Source: Erysipelotrichaceae bacterium UBA3379
Lineage (GTDB): Bacteria > Bacillota_I > Bacilli_A > Erysipelotrichales > Coprobacillaceae
Reading direction: 5' to 3'
Assembly: GCA_002359025.1 (NCBI GenBank)
Contig: DEPZ01000064.1
Location: 2,095-17,289, forward strand
Length of the DNA: 15,195 nt
Position 1 is the first letter of the stretch. Each line of letters begins with the position of its first letter. Both the position numbers and the translations under genes were made by a program. This document shows, one piece after another, positions 1 to 5,729 of the stretch. The notes beneath the pieces were generated by a model. It worked only from the letters and a program-made list of their open reading frames with translations, made no database searches and was not told where the DNA came from.

Positions 1-1
1 A

Positions 2-148
2 ATGCAACAAGAACAAAACGATAAAAAAATGCTTAATGCTATTATCAATTTATCTAAGAATCTGAATATTGATTATATACAAGCAATGAATCTTTTAGAA
101 CTTTTAAAAGAAGATCAAGATAAATATATAGAATTATTAAAGATATAG
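2..148 (+). CDS. 3' end of a gene resembling the Rpn/PD-(D/E)XK putative transposase tail (partial)
   Basis: An open frame enters from the left edge and ends at a TAG at 146-148, giving at least 48 residues. The visible part is a charged helical tail with a core INLSKNLNIDYIQAMNLLEL, followed by a stretch rich in Lys and Asp. This style of Q/E/K-rich linker followed by a short hydrophobic helical C-terminus is typical of Rpn-family (recombination-promoting nuclease/putative transposase) proteins, which are abundant in gut Firmicutes. The nuclease domain itself would lie upstream and is not visible, so the family call is an inference from the tail only. The last 114 bases are repeated, diverged, at 389-502. 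Confidence 0.45.
   Translation: MQQEQNDKKMLNAIINLSKNLNIDYIQAMNLLELLKEDQDKYIELLKI
35..148 (+). repeat. Diverged direct repeat, copy 1
   Basis: These 114 bases match 389-502. Both copies end exactly at the stop codon of their reading frame, and the best-conserved core includes TTATCTAAGAA followed by TGAATATTGATTATATA. The encoded proteins remain similar (NLSKNxNIDYIxAMxLL), so the duplication is of coding sequence. Confidence 0.7.
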
Positions 149-161
149 AAAAAAGGTGATA

Positions 162-502
162 ATGATGAATAAAAGAGAAGACTTTATCAAAACAATGGAT
201 GATTATCTTAGTTTAGTTGATGAATTTGTATTTAAAAATGCATATACAACATATATGAATGAACAAAAAGAAGAGAGTTATGTCAAAGGTTATGATTGTG
301 GTATTATAAAAGGTATAAAACTAGGTGTTCTACAAGAAGTCAATATCGACAAGACATTATTAATAAAGAAATTGAAAAAATAAAAGTTGAAGCTATAAAA
401 AACTTATCTAAGAATATGAATATTGATTATATAAAGGCAATGGATCTTTTAAATATATTTAAAGATGAATATGATAAATATTTAGAATTAATAAAAGAAT
501 AA
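162..502 (+). pseudogene. Frameshifted second copy of the Rpn-like C-terminal region
   Basis: An AAAAGGTG ribosome site precedes ATGs at 162 and 165. The first frame encodes MNKREDFIKTMDDYLSLVDEF and a GxxxGxxxG-like linker, then runs into a stop at 381-383. The second frame, continuous to the stop at 500-502, encodes IKNLSKNMNIDYIKAMDLLN and closely matches the tail of the preceding gene. Joining the two frames near bases 340-365 restores one protein, so a single-base indel there is the simplest explanation. The N-terminal nuclease domain is also missing. I read this as a decaying partial duplicate of its neighbour. A short protein of about 73 residues from the first frame could still be made, but I see nothing to suggest it has a function. 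Confidence 0.5.
389..502 (+). repeat. Diverged direct repeat, copy 2
   Basis: This is the second copy of the 35-148 repeat, of equal length and in the same orientation. It forms the 3' end of the frameshifted gene. Confidence 0.7.
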
Positions 503-602
503 AGTTATTATATAAATGGGTGATCTAATAAATAATTATTTGTATATTTTCGTCATAAATATGACATTCATTATTGGTTTTTTTTCATATATTCTAGTCT
601 TG

Positions 603-631
603 TTGATGAATAATATGAATCATATTATAAT
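603..631 (+). promoter_or_regulatory. Sigma-A-type promoter of the rubredoxin operon
   Basis: TTGATG (603-608) and TATAAT (626-631) are separated by 17 bases, close to the vegetative consensus. The predicted start of transcription is near 638, leaving a leader of about 100 bases before the ATG at 740. Apart from this promoter and two palindromes, I see nothing else in the 503-739 gap. Confidence 0.7.
610..628. promoter_or_regulatory. Perfect 19-bp palindrome, probable operator (PerR/Fur-like geometry)
   Basis: ATAATATGA-A-TCATATTAT has 9-bp arms around a single central base with no mismatch. It fills the spacer between the -35 and -10 elements, so a bound protein would block RNA polymerase. 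The odd-centred geometry matches Fur-superfamily boxes (PerR, Fur, Zur use 7-1-7), and PerR commonly controls rubrerythrin and rubredoxin genes. The base sequence is not the exact PerR consensus, so the regulator's identity is an inference. A smaller palindrome, GTCATA-AA-TATGAC, lies upstream at 552-565 and shares the TCATA/TATGA half-site. Confidence 0.6.
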
Positions 632-739
632 ATGAGTAAGAAGATAATATGTATTTATTTGTAGTGAGTATAGGTGTCATCATATCATAAGACTATAATC
701 CGTAATACAGTATTCTTTATAAAAAGGAGGGTGGTTAGA

Positions 740-1354
740 ATGAAAGAATATATTTGTACGGTTTGTGGATATATACATAAAACTGAGGGTGAATTGCCTG
801 ATGATTTTAAATGTCCTCTTTGTGGCGCTGGTAAGGATGCTTTTATACTTAAAGAGATGACGAAAGAAGAAGAAACTCTTGAAAGACCTCATGTAGAAAA
901 GGAACTCTCTCCAATGGAACTAAGCATTATTTGTTCAAATCTTGCTAGAGGGTGTGAAAAACAATACATGGTAGAAGAAGCAAATCATTTTAAAATACTT
1001 GCAGAGTTCTTTCGTAAAAAAGCAGATTCTATAAGTGATGCAAGCATATCTTCGTTACTTGAATTACTAGATCAAGACATATCGGTAGGTTTTCCTTATG
1101 GAAATGCAGTGGCTAAAGAGAAGAATGATCGAGGAGCATTACGTGCTCAGGTGTGGGCTGAAAAGGTCACAAGAATGCTTCAATCACTACTTACTCGTTA
1201 TGAAGCAGAAGGTGATAAGATGCTTGTCAATACCAGTGTATATGTTTGTACAATTTGTGGCTTTGTATTTGTAGGAGATACACCTCCTGACATTTGTCCT
1301 GTATGTAAAGTTCCTTTATGGAAGTTTGAAAAAATAGAAGGAGGTGCAAGATAA
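740..1354 (+). CDS. Rubredoxin-(rubrerythrin-like helical)-rubredoxin protein
   Basis: The 204-residue cytoplasmic protein probably carries electrons, perhaps to detoxify peroxide or oxygen. Rubredoxin-type iron sites occur at both ends: CTVCGY (C6, C9) with CPLCG (C25, C28), and CTICGF (C170, C173) with CPVCK (C186, C189). The central part (about 57-160) is predicted helical, and GCEKQ (71-75) plus EEANH (79-83, an ExxH pattern) recall rubrerythrin's di-iron helices. A second matching ligand helix is not evident, so the ferritin-like site may be degenerate. The ATG at 740 is chosen because AAAGGAGGG lies just upstream; an in-frame extension to 674 lacks a ribosome site. The stop overlaps the next start by one base (TAATG), implying translational coupling. 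The domain order is certain; the catalytic role is not. Confidence 0.8.
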   Translation: MKEYICTVCGYIHKTEGELPDDFKCPLCGAGKDAFILKEMTKEEETLERPHVEKELSPMELSIICSNLARGCEKQYMVEEANHFKILAEFFRKKADSISDASISSLLELLDQDISVGFPYGNAVAKEKNDRGALRAQVWAEKVTRMLQSLLTRYEAEGDKMLVNTSVYVCTICGFVFVGDTPPDICPVCKVPLWKFEKIEGGAR

Positions 1355-1947
1355 TGGCTGATAGATATGCAGTAAGAAATTTAAGACTTTGTACAAAGGA
1401 TTGTCTTTGTCTTTATGTTTGTCCAACTGGTGCTACTGATACAGAAGATAGTATCATAGATACGAAAAAATGTATTGGTTGTGGTGCCTGTAAGGATGCT
1501 TGCCCTGCAGGTGCTATCTCTATGATGTCAAAATCATTACCTCCACAACAACCAAAAGACGATGAAGTTATCGAAGCTTTAAGAGCTCTTATTCAAAGTA
1601 AAGCAAAAGCTGAAATAATTTCATCTCAGTTATCTGATGAACTATCAAAGGCAGTAGAAAAATCATCACGCCTTATGGCAGAGGATCTTTGTAGAGAAGC
1701 AGGATTCATGCTTCCACAAAGTGCTAACACAAAGACATTATTAGAACAATTAAAATCATACCCTGATATTCCAATAGATGTAGTGGAGGCACTTCTTCAT
1801 ACAATTCCATTTCATGAACATATAGAAGAATCAAAAATAGTGAAATGGAAATGTACTGTATGTGGATATATTCATGAAGGGCAAACACCTCCTGAAACAT
1901 GTCCTATTTGCAAACAACCTAAGGACAAATTCATTAGAATAGAATAA
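1354..1947 (+). CDS. Ferredoxin-rubredoxin fusion protein
   Basis: This 197-residue protein joins an N-terminal two-cluster ferredoxin domain to a C-terminal rubredoxin. One cluster motif is canonical, CIGCGACKDACP (C40, C43, C46, C50). The other is unusual, CTKDCLCLYVCP (C13, C17, C19, C23), with spacing 3-1-3 instead of 2-2-3. The middle (about 68-160) is predicted helical and not recognised. The rubredoxin domain uses CTVCGY (C167, C170) and CPICK (C183, C186). The start overlaps the upstream stop and has GAAGGAGGTG ahead of it. Together with its partner it looks like a small redox relay moving electrons between 4Fe-4S clusters and mononuclear iron sites. The acceptor cannot be read from the sequence. 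Confidence 0.8.
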   Translation: MADRYAVRNLRLCTKDCLCLYVCPTGATDTEDSIIDTKKCIGCGACKDACPAGAISMMSKSLPPQQPKDDEVIEALRALIQSKAKAEIISSQLSDELSKAVEKSSRLMAEDLCREAGFMLPQSANTKTLLEQLKSYPDIPIDVVEALLHTIPFHEHIEESKIVKWKCTVCGYIHEGQTPPETCPICKQPKDKFIRIE

Positions 1948-2014
1948 TCTCTCATCAAATAGGATACAGAAAAGAAGTCATGATATGAACTGACTTATTC
2001 GTTTTAAAAAGAAA

Positions 2015-2043
2015 CACCGATGCATTGCATCGGTGATTTTCTT
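2015..2043. terminator. Bidirectional rho-independent terminator
   Basis: CACCGATG and CATCGGTG form an 8-bp GC-containing stem around CATTG (2015-2035; the arms can be drawn up to 10 bp). ATTTTCTTT follows on the plus strand. On the minus strand the stem is followed by TTTCTTTTTAAAAC. It therefore serves the convergent genes ending at 1947 (plus) and 2043 (minus). Confidence 0.8.
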
Positions 2044-2345
2044 TAACAGCATTTATGACAATTGTGATGACATTTGCCTTGACCTAAGGCATCTAATACA
2101 TCATTTGTCTTCTGTCTTAATGATTCTTCCAGTGTAGAAACAGCTTGTACTGTATTTAATACAGATTCATTGACATCTAGGAGCTGGTCAACACATGTTG
2201 CTTCACATACAACTCTTTGAATTTTTTCTCCTTCAGCATTTAAGATATGTGCTAAAGCAGCTTCTTGTAATGCAATTGATTGTAATAAAGCAGTTAACGC
2301 ACAGTTTCTATCTATTGGCGTATTTTCAATTCTTGGCATTCCCAT
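2043..2345 (-). CDS. Small conserved protein with Cys/His-rich C-terminus, possible spore-surface type
   Basis: This 100-residue soluble protein starts MGMPRIENTP and ends GKCHHNCHKCC. The stretch around ALLQSIALQEAALAHILNA, followed by GEKIQ, resembles small Firmicute proteins often found in spore formers and in the tails of collagen-like exosporium proteins. That is recall of a pattern, not a proven assignment. There is no signal peptide or membrane segment. The terminal Cys/His cluster and the central CEATC suggest metal binding or disulfide cross-linking. The ATG at 2345 is preferred because AGGAGG sits 8 bases upstream; a GTG at 2354 lies inside that ribosome site. The gene stands alone and shares its terminator with the rubredoxin operon. 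Confidence 0.6.
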   Translation of the reverse strand: MGMPRIENTPIDRNCALTALLQSIALQEAALAHILNAEGEKIQRVVCEATCVDQLLDVNESVLNTVQAVSTLEESLRQKTNDVLDALGQGKCHHNCHKCC

Positions 2346-2418
2346 AACTTTCACCTCCTAGTATTACTATATGTGGAAATGAATAGAAGTATAGGGCTAA
2401 TGAGTTGAGCCATACGGC

Positions 2419-2462
2419 TATTTATATAATTATAATGCTTATGCATTGTAATTATATAAATA
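2419..2462. repeat. Long AT-rich inverted repeat (20-bp arms, 4-base loop)
   Basis: The left arm 2419-2438 and right arm 2443-2462 pair along all 20 positions, with one T-G wobble, around a TTAT loop. It lies upstream of the small minus-strand gene, in the gap to the regulator gene. It has no T-tract, so it is not a standard terminator. It could be an operator, a leader hairpin or a miniature-element remnant. Confidence 0.6.
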
Positions 2463-2546
2463 ATTTGTATAATAATGTGGTCTCATAGTCGTACAGTAGA
2501 TTATAAATAATATCTTTTTGTGACTTGAATAGAATTAAGGATAATA

Positions 2547-2569
2547 AAAAAGTGTATTTTACACTTTTT
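2547..2569 (-). terminator. Terminator of the DeoR-family gene, overlapping its stop codon
   Basis: AAAAAGTGTA and TACACTTTTT pair over 10 bp around a three-base loop. Read on the minus strand the stem is followed by TTTTTTATTAT. The TAA stop of the regulator gene (2559-2561) falls in the loop and top of the stem. Confidence 0.7.
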
Positions 2570-3299
2570 CTATTAGAGATGTGAGCTCTTCTGGTATATC
2601 TTTATTAGAAAGTATAGCTTCAAATTGATTTAGGTGACCTACCATATAGGTTGCAGATCTATAAATCTTAGTATCATCTAATATACAATAACAATGACAA
2701 CTTTGTTCAATCATTGCTTTTCTTATTTCTGTTTCATCTTCACTGGAATCTGTAAGAAAACCCTTTTCATTTACACCAGTACATGAAATAAAACAAGCAT
2801 CAACGAGATAAGAACGAATCATTTGTAGAGCTTTTTGTCCTACAAATGAATAATTCTTTTGATGAAAGTTTCCACCAACAAGTATTAATTGAATATTTGG
2901 CATTTTTATAAGTGTTTCAGCAATAAGATATGAATTTGTAATCACTTTTAAATGATTGAACATATGTAGTGATTCACCTATACCAATAGAAGTAGAACTA
3001 CTATCTAAAAATATAGTATCTCCTTCATGAATATATGGTAAAGCTTTAGAAGCAATAATTTTTTTAGAATCAAGATATATATTTTTTCTTACATTAATTG
3101 GTAAATCACCATTAATTTTCTTGGTAAGTACTGCACCACCATGAACACGTTTTAATAAACCTTCGTTCTCTAATTCTTTTAAATCTCTACGAATGGTTTC
3201 TGGTGAAACATGCATACTTTCGCTTAAATTTAAAACGAGAACACTTCTTTGCTCATACAATTGTTTAAGTATGAGATCTTTTCTTTCTTCAGCAAGCAT
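2559..3299 (-). CDS. DeoR-family transcriptional repressor
   Basis: At 246 residues this has the usual DeoR-family size and layout. The N-terminal winged helix-turn-helix includes the family signature VSPETIRRDLKELENEGLL (31-49) followed by RVHGGAVL. The C-terminal sensor domain resembles ribose-5-phosphate isomerase and contains FLDSSSTS (97-104), which in relatives binds a phosphorylated sugar that releases the repressor from DNA. The ATG at 3299 has AGGAGG a few bases upstream. The gene is divergent from the nucleoside-salvage operon and is its most likely local regulator. By inference the inducer is a pentose phosphate or triose phosphate formed by that operon. Its own promoter faces leftwards from the shared intergenic region. 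Confidence 0.88.
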   Translation of the reverse strand: MLAEERKDLILKQLYEQRSVLVLNLSESMHVSPETIRRDLKELENEGLLKRVHGGAVLTKKINGDLPINVRKNIYLDSKKIIASKALPYIHEGDTIFLDSSSTSIGIGESLHMFNHLKVITNSYLIAETLIKMPNIQLILVGGNFHQKNYSFVGQKALQMIRSYLVDACFISCTGVNEKGFLTDSSEDETEIRKAMIEQSCHCYCILDDTKIYRSATYMVGHLNQFEAILSNKDIPEELTSLIEKV

Positions 3300-3320
3300 C
3301 TTTGTATCCTCCTATATTCT

Positions 3321-3350
3321 ATTATACACAAAACAGTCACAAAAAGTCAA
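3321..3350 (-). promoter_or_regulatory. Promoter of the DeoR-family gene
   Basis: On the minus strand TTGACT (3350-3345) and a perfect TATAAT (3326-3321) are separated by 18 bases. They sit about 20 bases from the start codon. The spacer and upstream DNA contain near-direct repeats of CACAAAA-AGTC, which could be autoregulatory sites. Confidence 0.65.
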
Positions 3351-3398
3351 AAACAACAAAAAACAAAATAAAAACCACATAAATACATAAAATAAATG

Positions 3399-3427
3399 TT
3401 GATTTGTGTTTGTATGTGTGTTAGAAT
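3399..3427 (+). promoter_or_regulatory. Promoter of the nucleoside-salvage operon
   Basis: TTGATT (3399-3404) and TAGAAT (3422-3427) are separated by 17 bases. Transcription should begin near 3434, giving a leader of about 105 bases that holds the candidate operators and the hairpin described separately. Confidence 0.6.
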
Positions 3428-3432
3428 CTGCC

Positions 3433-3446
3433 TGTAAACGTTTGCG
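3433..3446 (+). promoter_or_regulatory. Candidate cre site (CcpA catabolite repression)
   Basis: TGTAAACGTTTGCG matches the catabolite-responsive element consensus TGWAANCGNTNWCA at 12 of 14 positions, with the central CG intact. It overlaps the predicted transcription start, where CcpA binding would repress the salvage operon when preferred sugars are present. Function is inferred from the motif and its position. Confidence 0.4.
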
Positions 3447-3456
3447 ACTGCTGATT

Positions 3457-3499
3457 TTATCAAATGGAATTTGGTATTATCAAAAAAACTCAATGATAA
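3457..3499. promoter_or_regulatory. Repeated TTATCAAA elements, candidate DeoR-family operator
   Basis: TTATCAAA occurs at 3457-3464 and again at 3477-3484, exactly 20 bases (about two helical turns) apart. A shortened inverted copy, TGATAA, lies at 3494-3499. DeoR-family proteins often bind such spaced repeats just downstream of the promoters they repress. TTTTATCA (3455-3462) and TGATAAAA (3494-3501) could also pair in the RNA leader. Confidence 0.4.
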
Positions 3500-3513
3500 A
3501 AGGGAGGAAGGAA

Positions 3514-3529
3514 AGTTACATAAGTAACT
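3514..3529 (+). promoter_or_regulatory. Hairpin between the ribosome-binding site and the start codon
   Basis: AGTTAC-ATAA-GTAACT is a perfect 6-bp stem with a four-base loop. It lies between the only good purine-rich ribosome site (GGGAGGAAGG, 3502-3511) and the ATG at 3540. That separation is far longer than normal; folding the hairpin would shorten the effective distance. In-frame stops at 3525 and 3534 rule out an upstream start. Confidence 0.5.
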
Positions 3530-3539
3530 GAATTGAAAT

Positions 3540-4337
3540 ATGGATATTAAACAAAGTTTTGAATACTTACAAAATGTTGTTTTACCAAATACGAAAACAG
3601 CAATTGTAATTGGTAGTGGATTATCTGATATTGTAAAAAACATTAAAGATAGCCGTGTTATTTCATATAATGAAATTCCTGGTTTTTTAACATCAACAGC
3701 TCCTACACATAAAGGAGAAATGATTGTTGGTGAATTATTTGGACAACCTGTTATTTGTTTAAATGGAAGATTCCATTATTATGAAGGTTATGAAATACAA
3801 GAAGTAGCTGGATATATTAAAGTATTAAAATTATTAGGAATTGAAACTTTAATTTTAAGTAATGCTTCAGGATCTATGAGAGAAGACTTACATCCAGGTG
3901 AACTTATTGTGATTAGAGATCATATTAATTTATCTGGTCTTAACCCATTACGTGGTAAAAATGATGAAACATTTGGACCTCGTTTTGTAGATATGTCTAA
4001 TGCATACGATAAAACACTTCGTGAAAAAGTTTTATCACAAAATGGTGATAAATTACATGAAGGTGTTTATGTTTATACAACAGGACCAAGCTTTGAAACA
4101 GCAGCTGAAATACAAGCTTTCAGAGGTATGGGTGGAGATATCGTAGGTATGTCAACAGTTCCTGAAGTTATCATGGCAGCATATTGCGGTATGAAAACAT
4201 TAGCAATCTCATGTGCATCTAACTTTGCGACTGGAATCCCTGGATCAAATGTTAGCGATGAAGAGCTTGTGCGTGTAACCGCACTAGCAAGTGAAAACTT
4301 TACTAACATTATTAAAGATTTGTTTGAAAGTATGTAG
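3540..4337 (+). CDS. Purine nucleoside phosphorylase (PNP/MTAP superfamily, trimeric type)
   Basis: The enzyme splits a purine nucleoside with phosphate into free base and ribose-1-phosphate. All the family blocks are present in 265 residues: phosphate loop GSGL (25-28), NGRFHYYEGY (75-84), SNASGS (107-112), GPSFETAAE (182-190) and GMSTVPE (203-209). FETxAE and Asn228 match the inosine/guanosine-type enzymes rather than adenine-specific MTA phosphorylases. The residue usually His in LSHEEV-like sequences, which contacts the ribose 5'-OH, is Asp240 here (VSDEE). This may alter 5'-group preference. It is the first gene of an operon with mtnA and an aldolase, so 5'-deoxy- or 5'-methylthio-inosine is a plausible substrate. 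The ATG at 3540 lacks a close ribosome site. The next gene follows after 12 bases. Confidence 0.88.
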   Translation: MDIKQSFEYLQNVVLPNTKTAIVIGSGLSDIVKNIKDSRVISYNEIPGFLTSTAPTHKGEMIVGELFGQPVICLNGRFHYYEGYEIQEVAGYIKVLKLLGIETLILSNASGSMREDLHPGELIVIRDHINLSGLNPLRGKNDETFGPRFVDMSNAYDKTLREKVLSQNGDKLHEGVYVYTTGPSFETAAEIQAFRGMGGDIVGMSTVPEVIMAAYCGMKTLAISCASNFATGIPGSNVSDEELVRVTALASENFTNIIKDLFESM

Positions 4338-4349
4338 GGGGATAAAGTC

Positions 4350-5717
4350 ATGGATCAAATGTTAGAACAAAAAGAGTTAAGAAGAATTCGTTTAGTTATG
4401 TTTGTTGTGTTATTATTAACAGTTTTAACACAATTAATTGATAATGCTTTTACTTTAATTACACCAATTTTAGTAGAACGTTTTCAAATTTCAACTGATA
4501 TGGCAAGTTGGGTAGCCTCTTTAGGTGGTGTTGGTATTGCCATTGGTTTCCTTGCATTTTCTAGTTTTACTGATTTTATTAGTGAAAAGAAATTATTAAT
4601 TATTGGATTATTATTATTCTGTTTACCATCAATTACAGGATTATTATTCCAAAATTACTATTTTGCTGTAGTTGCTTCACGTTTCGTACAAGCAATTGGA
4701 GGAATCTCTACTTCAGCATTATATTTAGTATTAATTGCTCGTTATTTACCTGAAAAAGAACAAGTGATCTGGATGGGATTATGTACTGCAAGTTTTACAG
4801 TATCTACTGTTATTGGAACCCTAACAGGAGGATTTCTATCTAGTGCCTTTGGATGGCAAGTGATTTTCTATATTCCATTTATTGGATTATTAGCTTTACC
4901 TATTATTATTAAATATTTACCTAGTGCAACAAAAGAATCAAATACAATTGATGTTTTAGGATTTGTATTGTTATCATTATTTATTATTGCAATCAATTTC
5001 TTAACATCACAACCTACTTTAACTTTATTAATTGCAAGTATTTTATTACTTGTACTATTCCTTATCTATATCGCAAAAGCAAAAAATCCTTTAATTTCTT
5101 TAGTATTCTTTAAAAATAAATCATATATGATAACATTATTAGCAACATTCTTCTATTATTTATCACAAGTTGCTTTAGTGTTTGTAACACCATTCTTATT
5201 ACAATCTGTATTTAATTTCTCTTTAGAAGATACTTCATTAATCTACATTTTACCATATACAGTTTCTGGTGTTATTGCAGCATTTTCAGGAAATATAATT
5301 AATAAAATTGGTATGAAGAAAGCATTAGTTCTTGGTGCTATATTAATTATGGGTGGTTTCGTATTTGGTGCATGCTTAGCTCCTAATGGTATTCCATACG
5401 TATTAGCATCATTAACATTAATTACTGGTGGATATGCTTTATCATTTGCGCCATTTTTAACAAAAGCAATTTCTTCACTAGAAGAAAAAGAAGTTGGAAC
5501 AGGTATTGGTTTCTTTAACTTTATTGTAAGAACTGCTAATGCCTTAGGTATTTCATTAACAGCATTCTTATTAAATTTAAAATTACCAGAAATCTTACCT
5601 GTTATTACTGGTAACAGTGAAATGCATTTATATAGCTATATCTTTATTTTCTTAGCTTTCATGACTTTCATTGGTATTGTTGTTTATTTGATTTTAACTA
5701 AAAATGAGAAAGAATAG
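4350..5717 (+). CDS. MFS transporter, about 14 transmembrane segments (DHA2-like)
   Basis: The protein has 455 residues with about 14 hydrophobic segments (roughly from 14-36 through to 428-449). It has short cytoplasmic ends and a charged C-terminus NEKE. A drug/proton-antiporter-like motif C occurs around 154-169 (VIGTLTGGFLSSAFGW), and RFVQAIGG at 111-118 resembles helix 4 motifs. These features place it with 14-helix exporters such as TetA(L)/DHA2 relatives. Operon position between a nucleoside phosphorylase and pentose-phosphate enzymes suggests that it moves a pathway nucleoside, sugar or end product rather than a drug. The direction and cargo cannot be read from sequence. The ribosome site AGGGGGA precedes the ATG. 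Confidence 0.85.
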   Translation: MDQMLEQKELRRIRLVMFVVLLLTVLTQLIDNAFTLITPILVERFQISTDMASWVASLGGVGIAIGFLAFSSFTDFISEKKLLIIGLLLFCLPSITGLLFQNYYFAVVASRFVQAIGGISTSALYLVLIARYLPEKEQVIWMGLCTASFTVSTVIGTLTGGFLSSAFGWQVIFYIPFIGLLALPIIIKYLPSATKESNTIDVLGFVLLSLFIIAINFLTSQPTLTLLIASILLLVLFLIYIAKAKNPLISLVFFKNKSYMITLLATFFYYLSQVALVFVTPFLLQSVFNFSLEDTSLIYILPYTVSGVIAAFSGNIINKIGMKKALVLGAILIMGGFVFGACLAPNGIPYVLASLTLITGGYALSFAPFLTKAISSLEEKEVGTGIGFFNFIVRTANALGISLTAFLLNLKLPEILPVITGNSEMHLYSYIFIFLAFMTFIGIVVYLILTKNEKE

Positions 5718-5729
5718 AGGAATATGAAA

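Noticed and set aside
503..739. A possible extra gene or RNA between the pseudogene and the rubredoxin operon.
   Set aside because: No frame with a ribosome site and no RNA-like fold beyond the promoter palindromes.
2346..2388. A sigma-K-like CATATAGTA with an upstream AC before the small minus-strand gene.
   Set aside because: The -10 would lie so close to the ribosome site that the transcript would start within it, and the -35 spacing is short; not strong enough to call.
3327..3374. Runs of A with roughly 10-base spacing in the divergent region, suggesting curved DNA.
   Set aside because: The spacing is irregular and A-runs are common in DNA this AT-rich.
3428..3539. A riboswitch (purine or SAM) in the salvage-operon leader.
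   Set aside because: The leader is only about 105 bases and lacks the conserved core motifs; the visible structures are simple repeats and one small hairpin.
3540..4337. Calling the phosphorylase a standard MTA phosphorylase (MtnP).
   Set aside because: FETAAE and Asn228 follow the inosine/guanosine-type enzymes; MTAP-type residues are not seen.
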